Below, piece by piece: positions 1-9,636 of a stretch of DNA of 64,000 nt (position 1 is the first letter of the stretch; every line of letters begins with the position of its first letter). Source of the stretch: Streptomyces sp. CC228A. GTDB lineage: Bacteria; Actinomycetota; Actinomycetes; Streptomycetales; Streptomycetaceae. The stretch is taken from assembly GCF_021390935.1 (NCBI RefSeq), contig NZ_JAJPUI010000001.1:992001-1056000 (forward strand). Reading direction: 5' to 3'. Below the pieces are notes generated by a model that searched no databases, was not told the origin of the DNA, and saw only the letters and a list, made by a program, of their open reading frames with translations. The position numbers and the translations under genes are program-made.

Positions 1-265
1 CGGACACCTGCTCGATGTGGGCGGCGCCGTCCACCTCGTCCCACACGAGGTACGCGACGGGGCGCCCGTCCCGGCCCGCCGCGACCCGCGCCCGGCCGGC
101 GGCGCGGTAGCGCTCCAGGTCCTCCGGCGGGGGCGGGTCGTCGTCCGCGACGGCGGCCATGCCGAGCGCGCGGAACGGCTCCCCGGCCGCCCGTTCGAGG
201 TCCTGGAGGCGCGGCAGGTCCTCCGGCAGGGCCGGGCGGATGCGGATGTCCACGGCAGGCCTCAT
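1..265 (-). CDS. GNAT-family N-acetyltransferase (N-terminal part only)
   Basis: The start codon is ATG at 265 and the gene runs off the left edge, so only about 88 residues are visible. The protein begins [20 protein letters not shown], a typical GNAT first strand and helix, and later has GRPVAYLVWDEVDGAAHIEQVS, which matches the beta4 strand just before the acetyl-CoA loop; that loop itself lies outside the window. The substrate cannot be told from the visible part. Its ATG overlaps the TGA of the upstream gene by 4 bp (ATGA), so the two are probably translationally coupled. The family call is fairly safe; function is unknown. Confidence 0.7.
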   Translation of the reverse strand, partial: MRPAVDIRIRPALPEDLPRLQDLERAAGEPFRALGMAAVADDDPPPPEDLERYRAAGRARVAAGRDGRPVAYLVWDEVDGAAHIEQVS

Positions 266-1035
266 GCCCCGAGCGCGACGAGCTCGCGGCCCGGGGTGTT
301 CACCGGCTGCGGCGCGCCCGCGAGGTCCATCACGAAAAGAGGCAGGCCGACGCTTTCTGCCCGGGCCCGGGCCTGCGCCTCGTAGCCGGCGAGGGAGAAG
401 CAGACCGCCGTCGACGCGGCGGCGAGGCCCTCCAGCCACAGGCACTCCACGGCCCGCAGGGCGACCGGCCGGGTCGTCGGGTCGACCTGGGCCATCAGCC
501 CCGGCGCGCGCAGTTCCACGGCGGGCGCCGGCAGGGAGGGGCGGCGCTCCTCGGGTTGCGCCACGTCCCGGAAGCCGAGCCACCGCAGGTACAGCGCGGC
601 CGCCGTCACCACGTCGCGTGCCGTGCGGATGGTGACGGGGTGGAACGGCGGGCGCTCGGCGGCGGGCTGCGGGGGCGGCGCGGCGGCACGCACCGGGGAC
701 GTGCCGGTGGCGGAGGCGGTCGTCGACTCGGGGGCCGGAGCGGAACGGGCGCGAGGCGGCGCCGTCGCCGCCGTGACGGGCCGCACAGGGATGCGCAGCA
801 CGGTCCCGCAGGGGCAGCCCAGCTCGGGCTGCGGCCACTGGGTCTGCTGCCCGCAGGCCGCGCAGCGGACCGTCACCCACTCGTCGTTCCAGGTCCGGTG
901 GGTGATCGGCTCGGCGGGCGCGCCCCGCATGAGGGGCGGGGTGACGGGGGCTCCGCAGGCGCAGGGGTAGTGGGTCGGTGTGTACGGGTGCGTGCGGCGG
1001 CAGACCGGGCAGCGCACCGGCACGTTGTCTCCCAC
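262..1035 (-). CDS. Zinc-ribbon protein with degenerate Mrr/restriction-endonuclease-like C-terminal domain
   Basis: A GTG start at 1035 is preferred because the protein then opens with [18 protein letters not shown] and an AGAGAGG-type ribosome site lies about 10 bases upstream; longer readings of the frame have no coding character. The first 80 residues carry three or four Cys pairs (CPVC, CAC, CAAC, CPC), consistent with paired zinc ribbons. A Pro/Ala linker follows, then a C-terminal domain of about 120 residues (from [18 protein letters not shown] to [10 protein letters not shown]). Its order of elements resembles Mrr-type nuclease folds, but the expected D...(E/Q)xK active site reads AQVD, so it is probably inactive. 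The fold assignment is inference. It overlaps the acetyltransferase gene by 4 bp. Confidence 0.65.
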   Translation of the reverse strand: MGDNVPVRCPVCRRTHPYTPTHYPCACGAPVTPPLMRGAPAEPITHRTWNDEWVTVRCAACGQQTQWPQPELGCPCGTVLRIPVRPVTAATAPPRARSAPAPESTTASATGTSPVRAAAPPPQPAAERPPFHPVTIRTARDVVTAAALYLRWLGFRDVAQPEERRPSLPAPAVELRAPGLMAQVDPTTRPVALRAVECLWLEGLAAASTAVCFSLAGYEAQARARAESVGLPLFVMDLAGAPQPVNTPGRELVALGA

Positions 1036-1250
1036 GTCGGATCGGCCTCTCTCTCGGCTGTCCCTGACCACGGGCCCCCGGATCCGCGGAAGGCCCCGGC
1101 TCCTCGCACGCGGCCGCCCGGTCGGCGGCCCCTCCCGTGCCCTGCACGGGCCGTGTCGGGGCCCGCTGCCGGTTCCCGTTCCCCGGCGTGATCCATCGTC
1201 CCCCACCGGCCGGGGGCGGGGGGAGGCATTCGGCCGCATTCGGCCATCCC

Positions 1251-1280
1251 TTGACGGGCTCCGGGACCCGCCCCTACATT
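1251..1280 (+). promoter_or_regulatory. Probable gcl promoter
   Basis: TTGACG (1251-1256), an 18-bp spacer and TACATT (1275-1280) form a good sigma-HrdB-type promoter. Its expected start point falls inside the operator pair that begins at 1283, about 105 bp before the gcl ATG. Confidence 0.6.
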
Positions 1281-1282
1281 GC

Positions 1283-1318
1283 TTCCGTATAACAGAAACA
1301 GACTTCCGTATAGCGGAA
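1283..1318 (+). promoter_or_regulatory. Tandem TTCC-N7-GGAA operators at gcl (candidate AllR sites)
   Basis: Site A is TTCCGTATAACAGAA (1283-1297, imperfect) and site B is TTCCGTATAGCGGAA (1304-1318, perfect TTCCG/CGGAA arms). They start exactly 21 bp apart, placing both on the same DNA face, and sit at the predicted transcription start, a repressor position. The same two-site layout is found upstream of hyi, aceB and allB in this window. Confidence 0.7.
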
Positions 1319-1390
1319 GTGACACACGGATCGCAGCTCTCAGGTCGGCGCGACAGAGCCCGCATCCGCCAGGCCGAAGCAGGAGCATCC

Positions 1391-3175
<1,785 letters not shown>

Positions 3176-3193
3176 TCCACCCGCAGGGGAGCA

Positions 3194-3237
3194 GCAGCGG
3201 CCCCCGCCCCGGACACCACCGGGGCGGGGGCCGCTGC
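3194..3237 (+). terminator. Strong hairpin terminator after gcl
   Basis: A perfect 19-bp stem (3194-3212 with 3219-3237) and a 6-base loop, with no U tract, as is common in Streptomyces. Confidence 0.8.
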
Positions 3238-3343
3238 GCGTCCCCGGACCCGCGGACGGCCGCACGGCGGAGGACCCGGAGGCCCGGTCATGCGCGTGCC
3301 CGCGGGCGGTCATGCGCGGCGGCTGGGCGGGTAGCCGTCAGGT

Positions 3344-3514
3344 ATGGCAGACATCGTCGACGCGGGAGAGCTGCTGCGCCGCCTGAGGGTCGCCCGGGAC
3401 TGGGCCCAGGCCGAGGAGGAGCACGCTTCGGACGAGGTGGCGGAGACGGCTTTCCGTGCCATCCGGATGGTCCTGGACAAGCTCGTCGACCCGACGCGGC
3501 CGGTCAGCCACTGA
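3344..3514 (+). CDS. Small conserved-looking protein, 56 aa
   Basis: The ATG at 3344 starts MADIVDAGELLRRLRVARDW and the frame ends at TGA 3512-3514. The 56-residue product is acidic/basic and mostly helical (DWAQAEEEHASDEVAETAFRA), with no Cys, signal or membrane segment. It has strong third-position GC bias and normal amino-acid composition, which argues for a real gene. No function can be assigned. It lies between the gcl terminator and the transposase remnant and is probably transcribed alone. Confidence 0.5.
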   Translation: MADIVDAGELLRRLRVARDWAQAEEEHASDEVAETAFRAIRMVLDKLVDPTRPVSH

Positions 3515-3519
3515 GTCTT

Positions 3520-3550
3520 CCCCCACCTGCTTCGGTAGTCGTAGTGGGGG
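3520..3550 (+). terminator. Possible weak hairpin after the small gene
   Basis: CCCCCAC (3520-3526) pairs with GTGGGGG (3544-3550) across a 17-base loop, directly after the small CDS stop. It may instead be part of the adjacent insertion-sequence debris. Confidence 0.3.
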
Positions 3551-3617
3551 ACAGCGTGGCGAAGCCCCTGGTAGATGGGTTTTCGACCAAGAGAACCCGC
3601 GCCACCAGAGGCTCCAC

Positions 3618-3728
3618 GTGCTTGTCCCCCCGTCGGGCGCCGACGTGTCCGGCTCCGCACTCCGCTTCCTCACGCAGCAGCTGCGGCGCGACCGCCGCGC
3701 GATCGGCTCCCGGTGGCGGAGCCTCAGC
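3618..3728 (+). pseudogene. Remnant of an IS5-type (Streptomyces) transposase N-terminus
   Basis: A 37-codon stretch reads VLVPPSGADVSGSALRFLTQ followed by QLRRDRRAIGSRWRSLSR. This matches the N-terminal pattern I recall from Streptomyces IS5-group transposases (a Pro-Ser start, then ...TLRFLT.QL..RR..IGTRWR.L). The next expected block (GRQALLALAHLR...) is absent, and the frame soon meets a stop, so only the first 40 residues remain. No intact terminal repeats were found. It marks the left part of the accessory stretch between gcl and catalase. The similarity is from memory and should be checked. Confidence 0.5.
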
Positions 3729-3873
3729 CGTATGCCACCGACTGCGCACGAGAGAATGCAGTGCTGAGCTGCGTAGATTGCCTGACCCTGGCAATGATCT
3801 TCAGCGTGAGCTCATGCCACGATGCCTCCCGACGTGACGGAAAGCGGCCGGTCGCGGCCCGGGAGCAGGGGGC

Positions 3874-4953
3874 ATGGGGATGACGGAACGGACACCAGGG
3901 GCGGCCCGCGCGGGGAGACCTCAGCTGCTCGTGGTGTTCGGTCTCCTGCTCGTGCTGGTCGCGGGCGTGCTGTTCGTCGTCGTATCGGACGTGCTGGCAG
4001 ACCAGCGCGCATACGTCGCTGCGCCCGCTTGTCCGGGCGGCACGCGCGGGGACTCGTGCACAACGACGGTTCCGGCGACCGTTGTCGGCAGGGAAGACGT
4101 GTCCAGCGGCAGGAGAGTCCACCGCTGGCTCCGGCTGACCGAGCAGGGCTCGCACGTCGTGCAGCGGGTGCGGATGGCCGGACGCTCGCCGGTGTACGGC
4201 GCAGTGAGCGCCGGTGACGAGGTGGAGGTGACCTACTGGCGGGGTGAGATCCACACCGTGCGGTTCGGCGCCGCTGCCCAGGTGTCCTGGGCGTCGCCGG
4301 CCAACGCATGGCGATTTCCGATGGGCTTCGCTCTCATGCTGCTGCCCTGGGGGCTCAGCATGCTCTGGGCCGGCTGGTGGTTCCCCCGCCGCTCCGCCGC
4401 CGCAGCGTCCATGGCTCCCTGGCAGGTCTCCGTGGGGTTCGCGGGAGGTGCCACCCTGGGCTGTGTCGGCTTTGTAGCGAGCATGACCGCAGGCGGCGCA
4501 CCGGACGCGCTCTTGGTCACGGCAGTCGGCATGGTGCCGTCCGCGATCGTGGGCGGCCTGTTCGCGTGGTGGCTGCTGCGGCGCGAGAAGCACGCGGCGG
4601 ACACCAGCGGCATCCTTCCGGTTCTGCCCACGGAGAGACGGTGCGTGGACGCGGCCGTATACGGAGACGTCTCCTACAGCGTGGACGGCTTCGACCACCT
4701 GGTGGTGGGAGACGGGCCGTTGTCGGCCACACCTGACCCCGCCGGGCGCGTCGCCCGGAGGGCACTGCCGGAGACGCTGACCGTGCAACGCCTCCGATCC
4801 CTGCGGCCCCAGGACCCAGCCGGCTGGTACAGCGTCTACGGACACGACGGTGTCGTCATCGAATGCCGGGACGGAGACCACACAGTCCTCATCGCGACCA
4901 GGCGGCGTCACGCACCGGTGATCCTCGGCGCCCTGCACGCGGCGTGCCGGTAG
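3874..4953 (+). CDS. Four-helix membrane protein of unknown function
   Basis: Starts at ATG 3874 after GGGAGCAGGGGGC. The 359-residue protein has one N-terminal membrane helix (about residues 17-40), an external-type loop with two Cys (CPGG, SCTTT) and basic/aromatic strands to about residue 145, then three more helices (about 149-170, 187-208, 210-232) and a C-terminal soluble domain of about 120 residues. The layout recalls DUF3592-like Streptomyces membrane proteins, but I do not assign it firmly. Its 3' end overlaps the antisense gene 4908-5057 by 46 bp. It lies in the accessory island and has no obvious operon partner. Confidence 0.6.
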   Translation: MGMTERTPGAARAGRPQLLVVFGLLLVLVAGVLFVVVSDVLADQRAYVAAPACPGGTRGDSCTTTVPATVVGREDVSSGRRVHRWLRLTEQGSHVVQRVRMAGRSPVYGAVSAGDEVEVTYWRGEIHTVRFGAAAQVSWASPANAWRFPMGFALMLLPWGLSMLWAGWWFPRRSAAAASMAPWQVSVGFAGGATLGCVGFVASMTAGGAPDALLVTAVGMVPSAIVGGLFAWWLLRREKHAADTSGILPVLPTERRCVDAAVYGDVSYSVDGFDHLVVGDGPLSATPDPAGRVARRALPETLTVQRLRSLRPQDPAGWYSVYGHDGVVIECRDGDHTVLIATRRRHAPVILGALHAACR

Positions 4954-5057
4954 GCGTCCGGTCGCGCGCCAGAGGCGGAGAAGCCGGGGACGACCACCGG
5001 TTCGCCCTGGATCGGCCGGTCGCAGTGCACGCAGTACGGCCTCCCGCCCGGGGTCAT
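4908..5057 (-). CDS. Cys-rich micro-protein, 49 aa (last gene of a five-gene overlapping set)
   Basis: The ATG at 5057 overlaps the TGA of the upstream gene (ATGA). The protein MTPGGRPYCVHCDRPIQGEP ends ...YRHAACRAPRITGA. It has a CxxC knuckle followed about 30 residues later by an H..C pair, a likely single zinc-binding fold. The gene ends inside the 3' end of the convergent membrane-protein gene. Coding potential rests on the overlap chain, the Cys pattern and third-position GC. Function is unknown. Confidence 0.5.
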   Translation of the reverse strand: MTPGGRPYCVHCDRPIQGEPVVVPGFSASGARPDAYRHAACRAPRITGA

Positions 5058-5245
5058 GCCTGTGCCCCTCTGTGGCAGGAGCAGGTGCAGCGGATCGAGA
5101 ACAGCGGCCGCTCACCCGGGCGCGGCCGGTCGGTGGCGTACACGTCCTGCGGGTGGCACTGGCCGTGCTCGCCGAGCTCGCACTCACCGGTCCGGCCGGC
5201 CCGCTCGGCGTCCACCCGCACCTGCTCCAGCGTCCGCGCGGTCAC
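5054..5245 (-). CDS. Cys/His-rich micro-protein, 63 aa
   Basis: The GTG start at 5245 overlaps the stop of the preceding gene (GTGA) and its own TGA overlaps the next ATG. The protein begins VTARTLEQVRVDAERAGRTG, continues ECELGEHGQCHPQDVYATD, and ends SIRCTCSCHRGAQA. The spacing C..C...H..C and CTCSCH suggests metal binding. It is fourth in the chain of five coupled small genes. No family is recognised with certainty. Confidence 0.55.
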   Translation of the reverse strand: MTARTLEQVRVDAERAGRTGECELGEHGQCHPQDVYATDRPRPGERPLFSIRCTCSCHRGAQA

Positions 5246-5456
5246 CGGCTGCTCCTGGCGGTGCGGCAGTCGCGGCAGGCGCGGGGTGCCCACACGACCC
5301 GGACGCCGGGCGCGGCCCGGTGGCGGTGCCGCCGAGGGACACCGCGGTCCCTGGTCGGAGTTCCGTGCCGCAGAACGCGCAGTCCAGGCCGTACCGCTGG
5401 AGGCCGGTGAGCGTCTCATAGGCGGGGAGCGGCACGGCGGCCGTGGGGGCGGTCAT
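5242..5456 (-). CDS. Cys-rich micro-protein, about 71 aa, with an apparent one-base deletion
   Basis: The ATG at 5456 overlaps the previous stop (ATGA). The first 49 or so codons read MTAPTAAVPLPAYETLTGLQ, then RYGLDCAFCGTELRPGTAVS. Continuing in that frame loses all sense, but shifting by one base near the G3 run at 5308-5310 gives GVRVVWAPRACRDCRTARSS and a TGA that overlaps the next gene's GTG exactly as the other junctions do. The interval is 215 bp (3n+2), so one base seems to be missing. With the repair it carries CxxC...CxxC, a full zinc-ribbon pattern. It is more likely a sequence error than a true mutation. Confidence 0.55.
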
Positions 5457-5668
5457 CCGCCGTACCTCGCGGTGTGGCAGCGCACGCAGACCCGCAGCGG
5501 GAACCGGCGCGGCAGCGGCCGTGCGGTGGCAGCGGTCAGTTCCACGGCGCAGTCGGCGCACTGCCGACCGCGGCGCTGCCGTTCGGTCAGCGGGGTCTGC
5601 GGTGGCCCGGCCAGGGCCGGCGCGGCGAGCCACGTGGCGGGCGGGCCCGAGGGCGGCGGCACGGTCAT
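5453..5668 (-). CDS. Cys-rich micro-protein, 71 aa
   Basis: The ATG at 5668 overlaps the upstream TGA and its TGA overlaps the next ATG. The protein runs MTVPPPSGPPATWLAAPALA, then a basic stretch TERQRRGRQCADCAVELTAA and RFPLRVCVRCHTARYGG. The two CxxC knuckles about 25 residues apart form a classic zinc ribbon. It is second in the coupled set. Function is unknown; nucleic-acid or protein binding is possible. Confidence 0.6.
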   Translation of the reverse strand: MTVPPPSGPPATWLAAPALAGPPQTPLTERQRRGRQCADCAVELTAATARPLPRRFPLRVCVRCHTARYGG

Positions 5669-5829
5669 CGGGCCGCCGCCTTCCGCATGCGGCGGCAGGT
5701 CGGGCAGGCGCACGGCGGGAACGCGCTGCCGAAGGGCGGCAGCCGCTCCTCGTCCCCGCGGATCTCGCGCTTCTTCCGGATCAGGGTGGTGGTGCCGTCG
5801 GGCTGCACCCGGTACACCGTCATCGTCAT
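5665..5829 (-). CDS. Cys-rich micro-protein, 54 aa (first gene of the small-gene set)
   Basis: The ATG at 5829 follows a G-rich ribosome site (GGGGGGGTGG). The protein MTMTVYRVQPDGTTTLIRKK, then REIRGDEERLPPFGSAFPPC, ends ACPTCRRMRKAAAR with a CxCPxC knuckle. Its stop overlaps the next gene by 4 bp. It heads a set of five genes that would be translated in strict coupling. A hairpin at 5899-5929 separates it from the XRE regulator gene upstream, so it may have its own promoter in the 110-bp gap. Confidence 0.55.
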   Translation of the reverse strand: MTMTVYRVQPDGTTTLIRKKREIRGDEERLPPFGSAFPPCACPTCRRMRKAAAR

Positions 5830-5898
5830 CACGGGCCACCCCCCCCGTCAGTGTCAGTACGTGGTGGGTCTGATATAGACGGTAGGAGCGGCCCGTGC

Positions 5899-5929
5899 GG
5901 GCAGAGGGTAGGAATCCGTACCCCTGCCC
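5899..5929 (-). terminator. Hairpin between XRE regulator gene and micro-protein genes
   Basis: GGGCAG and GGGTA (5899-5904, 5906-5910) pair with TACCC and CTGCCC (5919-5923, 5924-5929) around an 8-base loop, with one bulge. It could end the regulator transcript, or act as an operator. Confidence 0.4.
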
Positions 5930-5939
5930 TGAGGCGGCG

Positions 5940-7190
5940 TCAGGCCGCGAGCATGCCCACCTTCACCGCCAGATCCGACGCACGACGGCGCCGGGCAGCA
6001 ACCCGGGACTCCGCTTCCTCCAGGATGATGCGCCGGGCATAGCCGTTGTAGCGGATCGTCTCCGGCGCCGCCTCGTGCGCCTGGGCCAGCGTCGCGATCG
6101 CCACGTCCGGCTGACCGTCGAGCTGGTACCCGCGCGCCTCCTCGATCCGGTGCCGCGCCCGCCGCGGACGGGACGGGATCGTCGCGGCGTCCGCCCGTGC
6201 CGCCTGCCGCACGGACTCCGGGCCCGCGTGCAGCTCGACCGCCACCGTCACCGCGTGCGCGCCCATGACGGCCCGGGAGAACGACGTCACCGGGTGGAAG
6301 TAGTCGTCGGGGAGCCGCTCGGCCATCTCCCGCGCGGTGTCCCAGTACCGCCAGGCCGTGCCGGTCTCGCCCCGCCGCGCCGCTGTGTACCCCGCCTCGA
6401 ACCGGAGGGCCCCGGCGATGGCCAGTACGTCGTCGGTGGCGTCGGGCAGCAGCGGTTCCAGGAAGGCCAGGGTGTCCCGGTTCACGGCGTCGGCGGCGTC
6501 GAGGTGGCTCGCCCCGGAGTCCCGGTGCGCCTGCGTCATGAGCCACGCGGACACGCCGATCGTGTGGGGGTCCTCGGACTGCTGTGCGGCGACCATGCTG
6601 CGCTCGGCCACCCGCCACAGGAGGCTGCTGTCGGGCTGGTACGCCACGAAGAACTGGCAGAGGCTGTACACCTCCGCGAGGACGGACTGCGCCGCCCGCC
6701 AGCCCGCGGGGTGCTCGGCCTGCCGTACGGCGAGCTGCGCGTCGCGGATCAGGTCCGGCAGGAGCGCGCCGATCACCTCTCGGTGGTGCGCTGCGGAGTG
6801 CCGGGCCGCCCACGCGCGGGACAGCCGGGCACGTAGGTGCTCGGTCGGCGGGGCCTGGTGGGTCGTCGTCAGCGGGTAGGCGTCGACGGCTGCGCGCACG
6901 GCAGCCAGCCGCGGATGGCCGGGGCCGATGAAGAGGTCGACGTGCATGTCGGGGCGGCCCGTCAGGTCGGCGAGATCGCGGACGCGCAGGGCCTCCGCGA
7001 CGCGCAGGACGGTGTCGATGCCGGGGGCGTGGATCTGGCCCTTCTCGACCTTCTTCACCCACTCGGGGGAGCGGCCGAGCAGGCCGGCGAGCACGACCCT
7101 GCTCATGCCGCGGCGTTCGCGGAGGATCTGCATCCTCTGCCCGAAGGCCATCGGGTCGGTGTACGGGTCCGGGGTGGCATCAGATGACAC
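5940..7190 (-). CDS. XRE-family transcriptional regulator with helical (TPR-like) C-terminal region
   Basis: A 416-residue protein read from GTG 7190. Residues 14-65 form a helix-turn-helix of the XRE type (FGQRMQILRERRGMSRVVLA, then GLLGRSPEWVKKVEKGQI). The remaining 340 residues are Ala/Arg-rich helices with repeated aromatic pairs, like the TPR-type sensing halves of large Streptomyces XRE regulators. A later ATG (codon 14) is a possible start but has no ribosome site. The GTG and its AAGG site lie inside the hairpin at 7186-7247. It is followed by five Cys-rich small genes and is their most likely regulator, which is inference from position only. Confidence 0.8.
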   Translation of the reverse strand: MSSDATPDPYTDPMAFGQRMQILRERRGMSRVVLAGLLGRSPEWVKKVEKGQIHAPGIDTVLRVAEALRVRDLADLTGRPDMHVDLFIGPGHPRLAAVRAAVDAYPLTTTHQAPPTEHLRARLSRAWAARHSAAHHREVIGALLPDLIRDAQLAVRQAEHPAGWRAAQSVLAEVYSLCQFFVAYQPDSSLLWRVAERSMVAAQQSEDPHTIGVSAWLMTQAHRDSGASHLDAADAVNRDTLAFLEPLLPDATDDVLAIAGALRFEAGYTAARRGETGTAWRYWDTAREMAERLPDDYFHPVTSFSRAVMGAHAVTVAVELHAGPESVRQAARADAATIPSRPRRARHRIEEARGYQLDGQPDVAIATLAQAHEAAPETIRYNGYARRIILEEAESRVAARRRRASDLAVKVGMLAA

Positions 7191-7247
7191 GGCCTTGCCC
7201 TTCTCTGTGCAGCTCGTCGCTCACAGGGTAGGGGGCAAGGCCGTGTC
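7186..7247 (-). promoter_or_regulatory. 15-bp perfect inverted repeat covering the XRE gene's ribosome site and start codon
   Basis: GACACGGCCTTGCCC (7186-7200) is the exact reverse complement of 7233-7247, with a 32-bp spacer that holds a further CTGTG/CACAG pair. In the regulator mRNA the 3' arm contains GGGCAAGG and the GUG start, so the fold would hide both. It may be a translational switch, an autoregulatory operator, or a recombination scar. Confidence 0.6.
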
Positions 7248-7918
7248 GCCGTAGTGCTCTTGGGCATGACGAAACCGCCCCCGACACCCCCGCGAAGGGG
7301 AAGGCAGAGGGCGGCGAGTCGTACCGGTCAGCGTCCGGCCGATGCGTACGGCGCCGGCCCCGGCGCCGCCGTACCCGTCGCCGCAGCGAGCGACGGCAGC
7401 GGCCACCGGCAAGGCTTCGGCGTCGGCATCCGGGGCCTGGCGGTGCCGTCCTTCCGAGGGCGGTCCGCGGAGGGGCGGCAGGGCAGAGCTGCGGCACCGC
7501 GTTCCCGCCGTGTTCCCGCGTAGGGGCCGGGCGGCGCACACCGCCCGGACAGCAGAGCGCGGAGTCCGGACCGTAAACGGACTCCGCGCTCTGGCTCTGT
7601 GCGGAGGGGAAGCCTCCGCGGGAGCGGGGTGAGTGGAAGCCGTCCGGCGGTGCGAGGCTGGCGCGACAGGACGTTCGCGCCGCCGGACGGGGTCATGGGG
7701 GGAGGTGGACGAGTGGGGGACCGCGGCGGTGACGCGGGGTTCCGGTGTCCTCCTTCGGGTCTGGAGGGCTGCCGGTGCCCCTTCACCACCGCACTGGCGC
7801 GTACACCGCCGCGGTTCCCGGCTGTCCGTACCCGCGGCCACCCCTCATCCGGGCCACGGGTCGGACCGCGTACGGCGGCCGACCTCCCGTCAACCGCCGC
7901 ACGCCGTCTGGTGAGGCG
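7248..7918. other. Gene-poor gap between XRE regulator and catalase genes
   Basis: About 670 bp without a convincing gene on either strand; open frames here are Arg/Pro/Ser-rich and lack ribosome sites. It contains the strong hairpin at 7554-7592 and a second stem, CCGTCCGGCGG with CCGCCGGACGG (about 7640-7690). It probably carries the end of the catalase transcript and the regulator's promoter. Confidence 0.5.
7554..7592. terminator. Strong bidirectional hairpin terminator
   Basis: AGAGCGCGGAGTCCG (7554-7568) pairs perfectly with 7578-7592 across a 9-base loop. It lies about 330 bp beyond the catalase stop and can end transcripts from either strand. Confidence 0.65.
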
Positions 7919-9376
7919 TCAGTCCTCGCGCAGGGCGCGGACCGCCTCCTCCACGCGCTTGCCGTACTCGGGGTCGGCGGCGTGGAAGTGGGCGAGGTTC
8001 TTCTCGATGACGTCCTCGCGGGACACCTGCGCCAGGCTGCCCGCGATGTTGGCCACCAGGCGGCCGCGCTCCTCCGCCGACATCAGCCGGTAGAGCTCGC
8101 CGGCCTGGAAGAAGTCGTCGTCCTTGACGTGCTCCGGGGTGGCGTGGGTGCCGGTGTAGCCGGAGACGGCGAGGGCGGCGGACAGCGCCTGGTCCGTCTG
8201 GGACGGGCCCGCGTACGAGTTCGGCTCGTAGTTCTTGTCGTGGCGGGAGCCGTTGCGGGTGGCCATGAAGCCGTCGCGGCCGTAGTTGTCGGCCGCGGTC
8301 GCCTTCGGGGCGTTCACCGGCAGCTGGGTGTGGTTGACGCCCAGGCGGTAGCGGTGGGCGTCGGCGTAGGCGAACAGGCGGCCCTGGAGCATCTTGTCCG
8401 GCGACGGGCCGATGCCCGGCACGAAGTTGTTCGGGGAGAACGCGGCCTGCTCGACCTCCGCGAACACGTTGTCCGGGTTGCGGTCCAGGACCAGCCGGCC
8501 GACCCGCTGCAGCGGGTAGTCCGCGTGCGGCCACACCTTGGTCAGGTCGAACGGGTTGAAGCGGTAGTCCGCCGCCTCCGCCGCCGGCATGATCTGCACG
8601 TACAGCGTCCACGACGGGTTCACGCCCCGCTCGATGGCCTGGAGCAGGTCCGTCTGGTGCGAGTTGGCGTCCGTGCCGACGACCTCGGCGGCCTGCTCGG
8701 AGGACAGGCAGCGGATGCCCTGGTTCGTCTTGAAGTGGTACTTGACGAAGAAGCCCTCGCCGTCGGCGTTCGTCCACAGGTAGGTGTGGGAGCCGTAGCC
8801 GTTCATGTGGCGGTACGAGGCGGGGATGCCGCGGTCGCCGAACAGCCAGGTGATCTGGTGGGTGGCCTCCGGGGCGTGCGCCCAGAAGTCCCAGACGTTG
8901 TCCGGCTCCTGCTTGCCCGTGAAGGGGTCGCGCTTCTGCGAGTGGATGAAGTCGGGGAACTTCAGCGGGTCCTTGATGAAGAACACCGGGGTGTTGTTGC
9001 CGACGAGGTCGTAGTTGCCCTCCTCGGTGTAGAACTTCACCGCGAAGCCGCGCGGGTCGCGGACCGCGTCCGCGCCGCCGAGGGAGTCCGCGACGGTGGA
9101 GAAGCGCAGGAACAGCTCGGTGCGCTTGCCGACCTCGGAGAGGAACGCCGCCTTCGTGTACGCGGTGACGTCGTCCGTCACCTCGAAGTAGCCGTAGGCG
9201 CCGGAGCCGCGGGCGTGGACGACGCGCTCGGGGATGCGCTCCCGGTTGAAGCGGGCCAGCTTCTCGATCAGGTGCTGGTCCTGGATGAGGAGCGGGCCAC
9301 CGACACCGGCGGTGGCGGAGTTCTGGTTGTCGGCGACCGGTGCGCCTGACTCGGTCGTAAGCACGCGCTTCGACAT
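7919..9376 (-). CDS. katA: Monofunctional heme catalase (clade-3 size)
   Basis: A 485-residue catalase converting H2O2 to water and O2 in the cytoplasm. The ATG at 9376 ([20 protein letters not shown]) has a GGAAGG/AGGTCACG upstream region. Motifs: distal His in [20 protein letters not shown], Asn in [19 protein letters not shown], proximal heme Tyr in [20 protein letters not shown]. Length fits small-subunit catalases. It lies between gcl and glxR, and its promoter carries the same TTCAAC-type operator as the uraD-uraH-uricase operon, which suggests that it removes H2O2 made by uricase. The symbol is a generic one; identification as catalase is firm. Confidence 0.93.
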   Translation of the reverse strand: MSKRVLTTESGAPVADNQNSATAGVGGPLLIQDQHLIEKLARFNRERIPERVVHARGSGAYGYFEVTDDVTAYTKAAFLSEVGKRTELFLRFSTVADSLGGADAVRDPRGFAVKFYTEEGNYDLVGNNTPVFFIKDPLKFPDFIHSQKRDPFTGKQEPDNVWDFWAHAPEATHQITWLFGDRGIPASYRHMNGYGSHTYLWTNADGEGFFVKYHFKTNQGIRCLSSEQAAEVVGTDANSHQTDLLQAIERGVNPSWTLYVQIMPAAEAADYRFNPFDLTKVWPHADYPLQRVGRLVLDRNPDNVFAEVEQAAFSPNNFVPGIGPSPDKMLQGRLFAYADAHRYRLGVNHTQLPVNAPKATAADNYGRDGFMATRNGSRHDKNYEPNSYAGPSQTDQALSAALAVSGYTGTHATPEHVKDDDFFQAGELYRLMSAEERGRLVANIAGSLAQVSREDVIEKNLAHFHAADPEYGKRVEEAVRALRED

Positions 9377-9421
9377 CGTGACCTGGTGACCTTCCGTGCG
9401 GGAGCTGCTGGCGGTGCTGGG

Positions 9422-9463
9422 AGCGTAAGGACGCCCCGAAGGCGACGTCAACAGTTTGTTGAA
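9422..9463 (-). promoter_or_regulatory. Catalase promoter with overlapping TTCAAC-type operator
   Basis: On the minus strand TTGACG (9446-9451), an 18-bp spacer and TACGCT (9422-9427) form a promoter. The palindrome GTCAACAGTTTGTTGAA (9447-9463) overlaps the -35 box. The same promoter-operator layout stands in front of uraD at 12425-12466. Confidence 0.6.
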
Positions 9464-9602
9464 AGTGGAGGTGGGGATTCCGGACGGCGCCGGCGCCTGG
9501 GCGCGACAGGACAGGTGTCAGCGCCGACGCCGCCGGAAGCCCGGCCCGAGCCGGGCCCGCGTCAGGTGCGGGGGACCGGATCGGGAGCAGAGGGGGCCGG
9601 GG

Positions 9603-9622
9603 CCGGGCCCCGAGGGGCCCGG
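9603..9622 (-). terminator. GC-rich hairpin after glxR
   Basis: CCGGGCCC pairs with GGGCCCGG in a near-perfect palindrome 15 bp beyond the glxR stop. Confidence 0.4.
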
Positions 9623-9636
9623 GGCGGGCCCGGGGG

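Noticed and set aside
7745..9349. 534-codon frame antisense to catalase
   Set aside because: Shadow of the catalase gene; composition is typical of reversed high-GC coding sequence.
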